DNA from: an uncultured Persicitalea sp.
Lineage (GTDB): Bacteria > Bacteroidota > Bacteroidia > Cytophagales > Spirosomataceae
Assembly (NCBI GenBank): GCA_950075905.1
Contig: CATMVR010000037.1
Coordinates: forward strand, 1-10,000
Length of the DNA stretch: 10,000 bases
Reading direction: 5' to 3'
Shown here: positions 1 to 5,989 of the stretch, in pieces
Layout of the letters: every line of letters begins with the position of its first letter
Numbering within the stretch: the first letter of the stretch is position 1
Notes under the pieces: model-generated
Told to the model about the DNA's origin: nothing
Databases searched by the model: none
The model's input: the letters and a program-made list of their open reading frames with translations, nothing else
Made by a program: the position numbers and the translations under genes

Positions 1-362
1 AGAAAGGCACCGAGATGGGTCAGAAGTTTGGCGATGAGTTGAAAGAACTCATGGAAAAGATGGAAGAATCAGAAACTGACCTTGTAAACAAACGCGTAAA
101 CCAGGAACTGCTCAAACGAAATCAGGAGATCGTAACGCGCTTACTCGAATCCGAGAAAGCCATGCGCGAACAGGGCGAAGATGACAAGCGTAAGGGCGAA
201 ACCGCCAACGAGGTAACCAGGCGCCCACCTCCTGCTTTCGAGCAGTATATTCGGGAAAAAGAGCGCCAAACCGAATTGCTCCGCTCAATTCCGCCCACCT
301 TCTCTCCGTTTTACAAGCGGGAAGTAGACGCTTATTTCCGAAAATATCAGAGCGAAAAATAA
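1..362 (+). CDS. DUF4175-like coiled-coil protein, C-terminal fragment
   Basis: The reading frame is open from the first complete codon (base 3) and stops with TAA at 360-362, so only about the last 119 residues of a longer protein are seen. The visible part is highly charged and helical (repeated Glu/Lys/Arg, with stretches such as KELMEKMEESETDLVNK). It ends in a Pro-rich turn (RRPPPAFEQYI) and a short tail containing PTFSPFYKREVDAYF. This arrangement resembles the C-terminal end of the large DUF4175 membrane/coiled-coil proteins of Bacteroidota, which I recall being encoded just before ybeY and mnmG in this phylum. The function of that family is not established. The ATG at 15 is internal, not the start. 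Family assignment is from memory of the tail pattern; the charged C-terminus of another long coiled-coil protein is the alternative. Confidence 0.7.
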   Translation, partial: KGTEMGQKFGDELKELMEKMEESETDLVNKRVNQELLKRNQEIVTRLLESEKAMREQGEDDKRKGETANEVTRRPPPAFEQYIREKERQTELLRSIPPTFSPFYKREVDAYFRKYQSEK

Positions 363-384
363 AATAACCCGGTTTTTAGGCCTC

Positions 385-422
385 AAAGCACTTCTTTAAT
401 GATAAAGAAGTGCTTTTTATTT
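385..422 (+). terminator. Rho-independent terminator after the DUF4175-like gene
   Basis: A perfect 14-bp inverted repeat (AAAGCACTTCTTTA at 385-398, its complement at 403-416) surrounds the 4-nt loop ATGA and runs into a T-rich tail. It lies 22 nt after the stop codon of the upstream gene. Because the arms start with AAA it could also work on the minus strand, but no minus-strand gene ends here. It separates the upstream gene from ybeY, so ybeY needs its own promoter. Confidence 0.88.
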
Positions 423-444
423 AGTTACAAGTATCTTTTGATTA

Positions 445-452
445 TATCTTTG
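445..452 (+). promoter_or_regulatory. Candidate -7 box for ybeY
   Basis: TATCTTTG matches the Bacteroidota -7 consensus TAnnTTTG exactly. It lies about 30 nt after the terminator at 385-416 and about 105 nt before the ybeY start, so the leader would be near 100 nt. No convincing TTG-type -33 element is seen at the proper distance upstream. The box is common by chance in AT-rich DNA, so this is only a candidate. Confidence 0.4.
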
Positions 453-556
453 CGTAAATTTCCTCGTTCTTAGTAACTCTCACTTGTACAGTAAGATATC
501 TATATACCTCCAGACTGTTTTTTTTACACACTAAAACACCTACTACCTTGAAAACA

Positions 557-979
557 ATGATCCAGTTTTTCGCCGAAGATGTCGAATACGATCTTCCGAA
601 CCCTACCAAAGCCAAACGGTGGCTCAAATTTGTGATTGAATCCGAAGGTTTCACACTGAACCAATTGAATTATATCTTTTGTTCAGATGAATACCTGCTC
701 AATATGAATCGCGAACACCTTCAGCATGATTTTTACACAGATATAATCACCTTCGATACAAGCGATGAGGATAAACAGGTAGAAGGAGAGATTTATATTA
801 GTACGGATCGCGTTAAAGAAAATGCAGATAATTTAAGTATTGAGTTTGATGAAGAGTTGAGGCGTGTGATAGTTCATGGGGTTTTGCATTTGGTTGGCTA
901 TACGGATGAGAACGAAGCTTCCAAAGCTAAGATGAGTCAGAAGGAAGACTTTTATCTCAAAAATTATAAGTACCAATAA
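557..979 (+). CDS. ybeY: Endoribonuclease YbeY (rRNA maturation factor)
   Basis: YbeY (UPF0054) is a small metal-dependent RNase that helps mature the 3' end of 16S rRNA and takes part in ribosome quality control in the cytoplasm. The protein (140 aa from this ATG) has the family signature HGVLHLVGYTD, with His107 and His111 as metal ligands, followed by the downstream M..KED pattern. A central TDIITFD segment and the GEIYIS strand also fit the family. The third ligand of the usual HxxxHxxxxxH triad is Asp117 here; I recall the same change in other Bacteroidota YbeY proteins. The ATG at 557 is preferred because family members begin MIxFF; an in-frame TTG at 548 would add three residues. The gene stands between two hairpin terminators and so is probably a single-gene transcript just upstream of mnmG. 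Confidence 0.93.
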   Translation: MIQFFAEDVEYDLPNPTKAKRWLKFVIESEGFTLNQLNYIFCSDEYLLNMNREHLQHDFYTDIITFDTSDEDKQVEGEIYISTDRVKENADNLSIEFDEELRRVIVHGVLHLVGYTDENEASKAKMSQKEDFYLKNYKYQ

Positions 980-980
980 A

Positions 981-996
981 ATTTCCACGTGGAACA
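981..996. other. parS-like ParB-binding palindrome
   Basis: The 12-bp core TTCCACGTGGAA (983-994) is a perfect palindrome. The 16-mer ATTTCCACGTGGAACA matches 14 of 16 positions of TGTTCCACGTGGAACA, a known form of the chromosomal parS centromere site; both mismatches are in the left-most two bases. ParB/Spo0J binds such sites near oriC to segregate chromosomes. It begins 2 nt after the ybeY stop and is non-coding. Its position beside mnmG/gidA and 4.6 kb from the oriC candidate supports the call. An E-box-like palindrome for some other regulator is the alternative. Confidence 0.6.
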
Positions 997-997
997 T

Positions 998-1013
998 TTG
1001 TGAGTTTTCACAA
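998..1013. repeat. Small inverted repeat between parS-like site and mnmG
   Basis: TTGTGA and TCACAA form a perfect 6-bp dyad around the 4-nt centre GTTT. It is the middle one of three dyads in this 79-bp spacer. It could be an operator half-site pair, but the spacing is 4, not the 6 expected for a CRP-type site. No function is claimed. Confidence 0.3.
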
Positions 1014-1021
1014 TTTACCTC

Positions 1022-1053
1022 AAGTCTTGACAAATTTGTTAAGACTTTTTTTT
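1022..1053 (+). terminator. Terminator-like hairpin just before mnmG
   Basis: AAGTCTTGACA (1022-1032) pairs with TGTTAAGACTT (1037-1047, one G-T pair), giving an 11-bp stem with a 4-nt AT loop, followed by an uninterrupted T run to 1053. It has the form of an intrinsic terminator for ybeY, 43 nt after its stop. It is unusual in ending only 5 nt before an in-frame ATG of mnmG (1059) and 17 nt before the preferred start (1071). It may therefore lie in the mnmG leader and act as an attenuator, or hide the translation start. Confidence 0.7.
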
Positions 1054-1070
1054 AATTAATGACAAGAGAG

Positions 1071-2933
1071 ATGTTTCCTAAGTATGATGTAATAGTGGTA
1101 GGAGCCGGGCATGCCGGATGCGAGGCGGCCGCCTCCGCGGCCAACATGGGTTCAAAGGTTTTGCTTGTAACAATGAACATGCAGACAATTGCTCAGATGT
1201 CCTGCAATCCGGCCATGGGAGGAGTGGCCAAAGGGCAGATCGTTCGTGAGATTGATGCCCTCGGCGGGCAGTCAGGTATCATTAGTGACCGGACCATGAT
1301 TCAGTTCCGAATGCTAAACCGCTCCAAAGGCCCAGCCATGTGGAGTCCGCGCTGCCAGAGCGACCGGATGCTATTTGCTATGGAATGGCGCCAAATTCTG
1401 GAAGAAACACCGAATGTTGATTTCTGGCAAGACACCGTACGGGAACTACTCATACGTGATGGCAGGGTGGTTGGAGTTAAAACGAGTCTGGGACTGGAGA
1501 TAGAGTCGCGGGCGGTAGTACTTACAAACGGAACCTTTCTGAATGGACTTATCCATATAGGAGAGAAGAACTTCGGTGGAGGAAGAACGGGCGAAAAAGC
1601 AGCAACCGGTATCACAGAGCAACTCGTAACGCTCGGTTTTGAAGCTGGCCGCATGAAAACCGGTACCCCACCCCGGGTAGACGGGCGCTCTCTGAACTAC
1701 GACCTGATGGAAGAACAACCGGGTGACGAAAACCCTGGCAAGTTTTCCTATACTGATACTCCGGTACTTACCAAACAGAGAAGTTGCTGGATTACCTACA
1801 CCAACGAAACGGTACACGATGTTCTAAAAACCGGTTTCGACAAATCACCCATGTTTTCCGGGCGAATCAAAGGCCTTGGCCCACGTTACTGCCCGTCGGT
1901 AGAGGACAAAATAAACCGCTTTGCAGACAAGGATCGTCATCAGATTTTTGTGGAACCTGAAGGCTGGAATACCGTGGAAGTGTACGTCAATGGATTCTCT
2001 ACCTCCCTCCCCGAGGATATTCAGTACAAAGCCCTGAAAGAAATTCCCGGCTTTGAGAATGTACGCATGTTCCGCCCAGGTTACGCCATTGAGTATGACT
2101 TCTTCCCGCCTACCCAACTGAAACTTACCCTGGAAACGCAGCTGATCGAGAACCTGTATTTTGCCGGGCAGATCAACGGTACCACGGGTTACGAAGAAGC
2201 CGCCTGCCAGGGCCTGATGGCTGGCATGAATGCTCACCTGAAGATCAACGAACAGGCACCACTCATGCTGAAAAGATCCGAAGCGTATATTGGCGTACTC
2301 ATCGACGACCTGATCAACAAGGGTACCGATGAACCCTACCGGATGTTTACCTCCCGGGCCGAGTACCGCACGTTGCTCCGCCAGGACAACGCCGATATCC
2401 GCCTCACGGAAAAGAGCCATGCGCTGGGACTGGCCGATGAGGCCCGGGTAAAAAAAGTTCGGGAAAAGATAACCCAAACCGAAGAGCTCGTGCAGGAATT
2501 GATGCAGATAAAAGTACTACCCGAGGATGTAAACGGCCAGCTCGAAACCTATCAAACCTCCCTGATCAAAGATCGCACGTCTTTGTTTCAACTATTGAAA
2601 AGACCTCAGCTTTCCATCCGCGAAATCCGGGAGTTAAACCCCCAGGTATCCAACTGGATGAGCCGACTCTCTGACGACGCCATCGAACAGGGCGAGATTC
2701 ATATCAAGTACGATAGCTACATTGAGAAGGAACGACTCATGGTGGAGAAGATGAGCCGCATGGAAGACCTGGGTATTGTGCCTAATTTCAATTATGATAA
2801 AGTACCTGCACTTTCGTTTGAAGGACGGGAAAAACTCAAAAAGGCCAGGCCCCAAACCATTGGCCAAGCCTCCCGGATCAGTGGGGTCAGCCCATCAGAT
2901 ATTTCGGTTCTCATGATTCACCTAGGTAGATAA
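1071..2933 (+). CDS. mnmG: tRNA uridine-5-carboxymethylaminomethyl modification enzyme MnmG (GidA)
   Basis: MnmG is the FAD-dependent partner of the GTPase MnmE. Together they install the carboxymethylaminomethyl group on the wobble uridine (U34) of several tRNAs, using methylene-tetrahydrofolate. The 620-residue length is normal. Visible motifs, numbered from this start, are: the N-terminal dinucleotide fold GAGHAGCEAA (11-20); MSCNPAMGG with Cys45; the first GidA signature GPRYCPSVEDKINRF with catalytic Cys274; and the second signature AGQINGTTGYEEAACQG (365-381). The C-terminal helical part, the MnmE-binding region, is complete. MFPKYDVIVVGAG at 1071 matches the usual family N-terminus; an ATG at 1059 would add MTRE but stands only 5 nt from the T run of a hairpin. 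The next gene begins 2 nt after the stop, so the two are co-transcribed. No -7 box with a matching -33 element is visible. Confidence 0.97.
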   Translation: MFPKYDVIVVGAGHAGCEAAASAANMGSKVLLVTMNMQTIAQMSCNPAMGGVAKGQIVREIDALGGQSGIISDRTMIQFRMLNRSKGPAMWSPRCQSDRMLFAMEWRQILEETPNVDFWQDTVRELLIRDGRVVGVKTSLGLEIESRAVVLTNGTFLNGLIHIGEKNFGGGRTGEKAATGITEQLVTLGFEAGRMKTGTPPRVDGRSLNYDLMEEQPGDENPGKFSYTDTPVLTKQRSCWITYTNETVHDVLKTGFDKSPMFSGRIKGLGPRYCPSVEDKINRFADKDRHQIFVEPEGWNTVEVYVNGFSTSLPEDIQYKALKEIPGFENVRMFRPGYAIEYDFFPPTQLKLTLETQLIENLYFAGQINGTTGYEEAACQGLMAGMNAHLKINEQAPLMLKRSEAYIGVLIDDLINKGTDEPYRMFTSRAEYRTLLRQDNADIRLTEKSHALGLADEARVKKVREKITQTEELVQELMQIKVLPEDVNGQLETYQTSLIKDRTSLFQLLKRPQLSIREIRELNPQVSNWMSRLSDDAIEQGEIHIKYDSYIEKERLMVEKMSRMEDLGIVPNFNYDKVPALSFEGREKLKKARPQTIGQASRISGVSPSDISVLMIHLGR

Positions 2934-2935
2934 GC

Positions 2936-3838
2936 ATGATCCTTGAAACACTTACGGCGTGTCCTGTTTGTGGGCACGCCCGATTTACTCCTTTTCTCAA
3001 AGCCAAAGATCAGACGGTATCCCACGCGGAATTTCAGATCGTAGCCTGTTCTGATTGTAATTTCCTATTTACCAACCCACGCCCACCCGCATCAGAAATC
3101 GGGCAGTACTACGAATCTAACGAGTACATTTCTCATCACGATGACGCCAAAGATCTAATGAGTAAGGTATACAACCTGGTGCGCGACTACACTACTCAAC
3201 AAAAGATAAAGCTCCTCCACCACGCAGTACCTGGTAAGGGTACCTTGCTTGATGTAGGTTGCGGAACGGGCTTCTTCCTTTCCAAGGCCCGGGAGGCGTG
3301 TTGGCAGGTACACGGCACCGAGCCCGATACGCAGGCCCGCGCCGTAGCAATGGGTAGGGTAGGAGAGGCCATCCACGAAAATATCGAAGCTCCGTTTTTT
3401 GATTCTAAAACGTACGAAGCTATCACAATGTGGCACGTGCTAGAGCATGTCCACCAGCTAAATGAGACCATGGATTGGCTTCACCAACATCTCGCTCCGC
3501 AGGGGCGGCTGTTCATTGCGGTTCCCAATCCTGAATCAGAAGATGCTCAGGCCTACCAGGAAAACTGGGCTGCCTACGACGTACCACGGCATCTCTATCA
3601 CTTCTCCAAAAAGGCAATTTCCGATCTGGCGCGGGCGCACAAATTTAAAGTCGTGCGCATCCTGCCCATGTGGTTTGATGCCTACTACGTTAGTATGCTC
3701 AGCACCCGCTATGCACAGGGTAGCACTAGTCTGCCCGCAAGCGTATGGCAGGGCACCGTCTCCAATTGGAAAGGCCGTAAGTCAGCCGAAAAAGAGTACA
3801 ATACTTCCAGCCTTATATATGTGCTTAGTAAGAACTAG
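2936..3838 (+). CDS. Zinc-ribbon class I SAM-dependent methyltransferase
   Basis: This 300-aa protein has a Cys4 zinc ribbon at its N-terminus (Cys9, Cys12, Cys38, Cys41, in CPVC...CSDC), followed by NPRPP. A class I methyltransferase fold follows: the SAM-binding glycine loop LLDVGCGTGFFL at 104-115, the acidic strand end near GTEPD, and HVLEH at 167-171, as in UbiG-like methyltransferases. The tail NTSSLIYVLSKN closes the domain. No membrane segment or signal peptide is present, so it should act in the cytoplasm. The substrate cannot be read from the sequence. It starts 2 nt after mnmG and shares its transcript, which hints at a role linked to tRNA or translation, but this is inference only. 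It lacks the RsmG-type SAM motif, so it is not the 16S rRNA methyltransferase often found next to gidA. A terminator follows 18 nt after the stop. Confidence 0.85.
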   Translation: MILETLTACPVCGHARFTPFLKAKDQTVSHAEFQIVACSDCNFLFTNPRPPASEIGQYYESNEYISHHDDAKDLMSKVYNLVRDYTTQQKIKLLHHAVPGKGTLLDVGCGTGFFLSKAREACWQVHGTEPDTQARAVAMGRVGEAIHENIEAPFFDSKTYEAITMWHVLEHVHQLNETMDWLHQHLAPQGRLFIAVPNPESEDAQAYQENWAAYDVPRHLYHFSKKAISDLARAHKFKVVRILPMWFDAYYVSMLSTRYAQGSTSLPASVWQGTVSNWKGRKSAEKEYNTSSLIYVLSKN

Positions 3839-3855
3839 CCCATCCCAACCCATAC

Positions 3856-3894
3856 AAAACCCTCAGTACCGCGCGTTGGTAGTGAGGGTTTTTT
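3856..3894 (+). terminator. Rho-independent terminator of the mnmG-methyltransferase operon
   Basis: AAAACCCTCA (3856-3865) pairs with TGAGGGTTTT (3883-3892). After one G-G mismatch the stem continues with TACC/GGTA around the loop GCGCGTT, and the T run goes on to 3894. The position directly after the methyltransferase stop fits the end of the mnmG transcript. Confidence 0.88.
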
Positions 3895-3906
3895 AATTCA
3901 TTCCCG

Positions 3907-3914
3907 TATCTTTT
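3907..3914 (+). promoter_or_regulatory. Weak candidate -7 box for the Ig-like lipoprotein gene
   Basis: TATCTTTT matches 7 of 8 positions of TAnnTTTG. It lies just after the terminator and 28 nt before the next start codon, where a promoter is needed. The -33 region would fall inside the terminator hairpin and shows no clear TTG element. Confidence 0.3.
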
Positions 3915-3941
3915 CCGACTCTACTCAAATACATAGTACAA

Positions 3942-5555
3942 ATGAAACATTATTGGTTGTGTTTACTTTCTATACTTCTACTCGCACGCTGCGCTCAGCA
4001 GGTTGCTCCCACCGGGGGTAAAAAAGACGTTACTCCTCCTGAACTGATCAGCGCTACGCCTCCCAATAAAACGCTTAACTTCAATGGGCAGGACATCGAG
4101 CTGTTTTTTAACGAGTACGTAATCCTCGACAACATCCAGCAAAAGCTTATTATCACGCCGGAAACGGATAATCCCTATACCGCCAAGCAAAAAGGCAGGT
4201 CTGTACTCCTCTCTTTCAGAAAGGAATTCCAGGATAGTACCACCTATACCTTTAACTTCGGCGACGGCATCAAAGATTTTTCCGAGCGTAATCCGGTACA
4301 AAACCTGAAACTGGTTTTCAGCACCGGGCCTACCATCGACTCGGCTAGGGTGTACGGCACTGTCACCGATCTCCGCAGCAACCAGCCAATATTTGACGCC
4401 CTCGTTGGCCTGTACCAAATACAGGATACCATCAATCCCGAGAAAAAGAAACCTTACTACTTTTCCCGGACAGATAGCAGTGGGGTGTTTGCCATTGAGA
4501 ATATACAGGCCGCTCCCTACCGGCTGATTGCTATTGATGACAAAAACCGAAATCAGCTTTACAACCCCAAAGATGAACGGATCGCTTTCCTCGACTCAGC
4601 CATTCAGGCCGGCACCGACTCGGTTGGCTATAACCTCCAGCTTTATTTATCTGACGTGACTCCTCCCCGGATCCAACGTACCCTTCCCAAAGTCAACGAT
4701 TACACCGTAGTATTCAACAAGGGCATGGATAGCATCAGTGTCCGGTTTCCCAACGCTGACTCGCTACCTTATCTGGTAAGTAGCCCCACCGACCTGAAAT
4801 TCTTCAATCCGGGCAATGCCCCCGACACCCCACTCGCTTATATAGTAGGTGTAGATTCTCTGGGGCAAACCGTGGAGCAGGAACAAAAGATTACCTTTCT
4901 CGCCCAACGTGGAAAGGAAAGGCAATTGGAGCCTCTCACCCTACGTACCTCTCCCGATCGGAATCAGCCCCTGGCACGGGATTTTAATTACTCCTTCATA
5001 TTTAGCAAGCCTGTGGCTACCCTAAAAGCCGAGGAGATTCAGCTACAAAACGATACCCTGGTTAAAAAACCTCTGGCTGATTTTGAGCGGAACTGGAATT
5101 TCTACCACAACGAGCTCACCGTAACGGGCAGGGCCACCGCCCGGGATACCATCAAGTGGATCATCCCGGCCGGAGCCGTTATCAGCGTGGAGGGAGATTC
5201 TCTGCCACCAACGCTAATCAAGCATCCGGTACTGAAAAACGAAGACTATGGGATAGTCCGGGGCAAAGTAAATGCCGACTCTGCCGCTCACTTTATTGTA
5301 GAGCTCGTCAATAAGGAATCCAAAGTGATCCGCAGGGCGTATTCATCCCCGTATTCCTTTGAGCGAATACCACCGGGAGAGTACCGTTTGCGGGTAGTAG
5401 TGGATAAGAACAACAACCGCCGCTGGGACGCTGGTATCTATAAAGAAGGGAAACAGCCCGAACCTATCTATTATTTTCCTTCCCCCATCACGGTCAAAAG
5501 CAACTTCGAGTTTGATGACAATGATTTCACCATACCCTCAAAAAGCACAGATTAG
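3942..5555 (+). CDS. Ig-like domain lipoprotein of Bacteroidota
   Basis: The 537-aa protein begins with a short basic N-terminus, a hydrophobic stretch (residues 5-15) and Cys17, followed by AQQVAPTGGKKDVTPP. This start is typical of Bacteroidota Ig-like (SbsA-type) lipoproteins, so an envelope location is likely. Residues about 31-130 form the Ig-like domain (ELISATPPNKT...YTFNFGDGI...LVFSTG). A carboxypeptidase-regulatory-like segment follows (ARVYGTVTD, then FAIENIQAAPYRLIAIDDKN). A second such segment is near the C-terminus (YGIVRGKVN... PPGEYRLRVVVDKNNNRRWD). No enzyme motif is seen; the role is unknown, perhaps cell-surface structure. The lipobox is odd: LARC has Arg at the position before Cys, where Ala, Gly or Ser is normal. 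The gene is flanked by a terminator upstream and by the oriC candidate downstream, with no terminator visible between its stop and the DnaA boxes. Confidence 0.82.
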   Translation: MKHYWLCLLSILLLARCAQQVAPTGGKKDVTPPELISATPPNKTLNFNGQDIELFFNEYVILDNIQQKLIITPETDNPYTAKQKGRSVLLSFRKEFQDSTTYTFNFGDGIKDFSERNPVQNLKLVFSTGPTIDSARVYGTVTDLRSNQPIFDALVGLYQIQDTINPEKKKPYYFSRTDSSGVFAIENIQAAPYRLIAIDDKNRNQLYNPKDERIAFLDSAIQAGTDSVGYNLQLYLSDVTPPRIQRTLPKVNDYTVVFNKGMDSISVRFPNADSLPYLVSSPTDLKFFNPGNAPDTPLAYIVGVDSLGQTVEQEQKITFLAQRGKERQLEPLTLRTSPDRNQPLARDFNYSFIFSKPVATLKAEEIQLQNDTLVKKPLADFERNWNFYHNELTVTGRATARDTIKWIIPAGAVISVEGDSLPPTLIKHPVLKNEDYGIVRGKVNADSAAHFIVELVNKESKVIRRAYSSPYSFERIPPGEYRLRVVVDKNNNRRWDAGIYKEGKQPEPIYYFPSPITVKSNFEFDDNDFTIPSKSTD

Positions 5556-5589
5556 TTTTGGCAAAAAAAGCGTTTTATGTTCACAACTG

Positions 5590-5803
5590 TGTGGAAAACA
5601 CAAACCTAGTGTGGAAAGTAGGCAAAATGGTGTGGGTAAGCCTGTGGAAAAATGTTGATATGTGTGGAAAAAAGACAGGCCGAAAATCAAGCGTGGAAAA
5701 GAGGGCAGCTAATCTGGACTTAACAGGCTGTGAATACACTTTAGAAACTGTGAACAATCAATCAATAGTTATCCATCCACAGTTCACTGCAGTTTGTGGA
5801 AAA
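5590..5803 (-). repeat. DnaA-box array, left part of oriC candidate
   Basis: All boxes point the same way (TTTTCCACA on the minus strand). Exact ones are at 5590-5598, 5643-5651, 5663-5671 and 5795-5803. One-mismatch boxes are at 5610-5618, 5631-5639, 5692-5700, 5729-5737 and 5749-5757. Start-to-start steps are 20, 21, 12, 20, 29, 37, 20 and 46 bp. The recurring 20-21 bp step, about two helical turns, would place neighbouring DnaA molecules on the same face. Confidence 0.75.
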
Positions 5804-5856
5804 AAGAAAGTTTCCTTGAAAAACAGACATTTACTTGTTTATAAGCCTTACATCTC

Positions 5857-5935
5857 AGTGGATAATTGCCTAACTTGTACACAACTGCCTCAGAGTCTGA
5901 AGTGGAACTAGAGTGGATAAAATACTTGTACACAA
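5857..5935. repeat. Duplicated DnaA-box-like module, right part of oriC candidate
   Basis: The pair AGTGGATAA ... CTTGTACACAA occurs twice: 5857-5865 with 5874-5884, and 5912-5920 with 5925-5935. The inner gaps are 8 and 4 nt. AGTGGATAA is one base from the complement of the classical box TTATCCACA, and TTGTACACA is one base from TTWTNCACA in the opposite orientation. The module therefore presents two facing weak boxes beside the AT-rich region. A further AGTGGATAA is at 6006-6014, inside the next gene. Confidence 0.6.
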
Positions 5936-5946
5936 TTCCACAGAGG

Positions 5947-5989
5947 TAATTTAACTTTAATAGATAAAATTTTAATTTTTATATTATTT
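5947..5989. other. AT-rich stretch, putative DNA unwinding element and leader of the TPR gene
   Basis: About 43 bp containing only two bases that are not A or T, directly to the right of the DnaA-box modules and up to the ATG of the TPR gene. It is preceded by a partial box ending in TTCCACA (5936-5942) and the small G-rich step GAGG. TAACTTTA at 5952-5959 is 7 of 8 to the Bacteroidota -7 consensus, so the promoter of the TPR gene may overlap the unwinding region. Confidence 0.55.

Noticed and set aside
442..654. A 70-codon minus-strand frame before and into ybeY
   Set aside because: It overlaps ybeY and its likely promoter, and has no family resemblance or promoter of its own.
998..1013. 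CRP/FNR-type site (TGTGA...TCACA)
   Set aside because: The half-site spacing is 4 nt rather than 6, and it is equally explained as a chance small dyad.
1845..2477. A 210-codon open frame on the minus strand
   Set aside because: It lies fully inside mnmG, which has complete family motifs; it is a shadow of the real frame.
3462..3896. A 144-codon open frame on the plus strand overlapping the methyltransferase end
   Set aside because: It is in another frame of the methyltransferase gene and runs through its terminator; the protein has no recognisable features.
5590..5803. CRISPR-like array of short regular repeats
   Set aside because: The repeated word is only about 9 bp, gaps vary from 3 to 37 bp, and the word is the DnaA box.
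5558..5911. A 117-codon open frame on the plus strand starting with TTG
   Set aside because: It lies across the DnaA-box cluster, its repeated CGKK- and VEN-like words are translations of TGTGGAAAA boxes, and it resembles no protein family I know.
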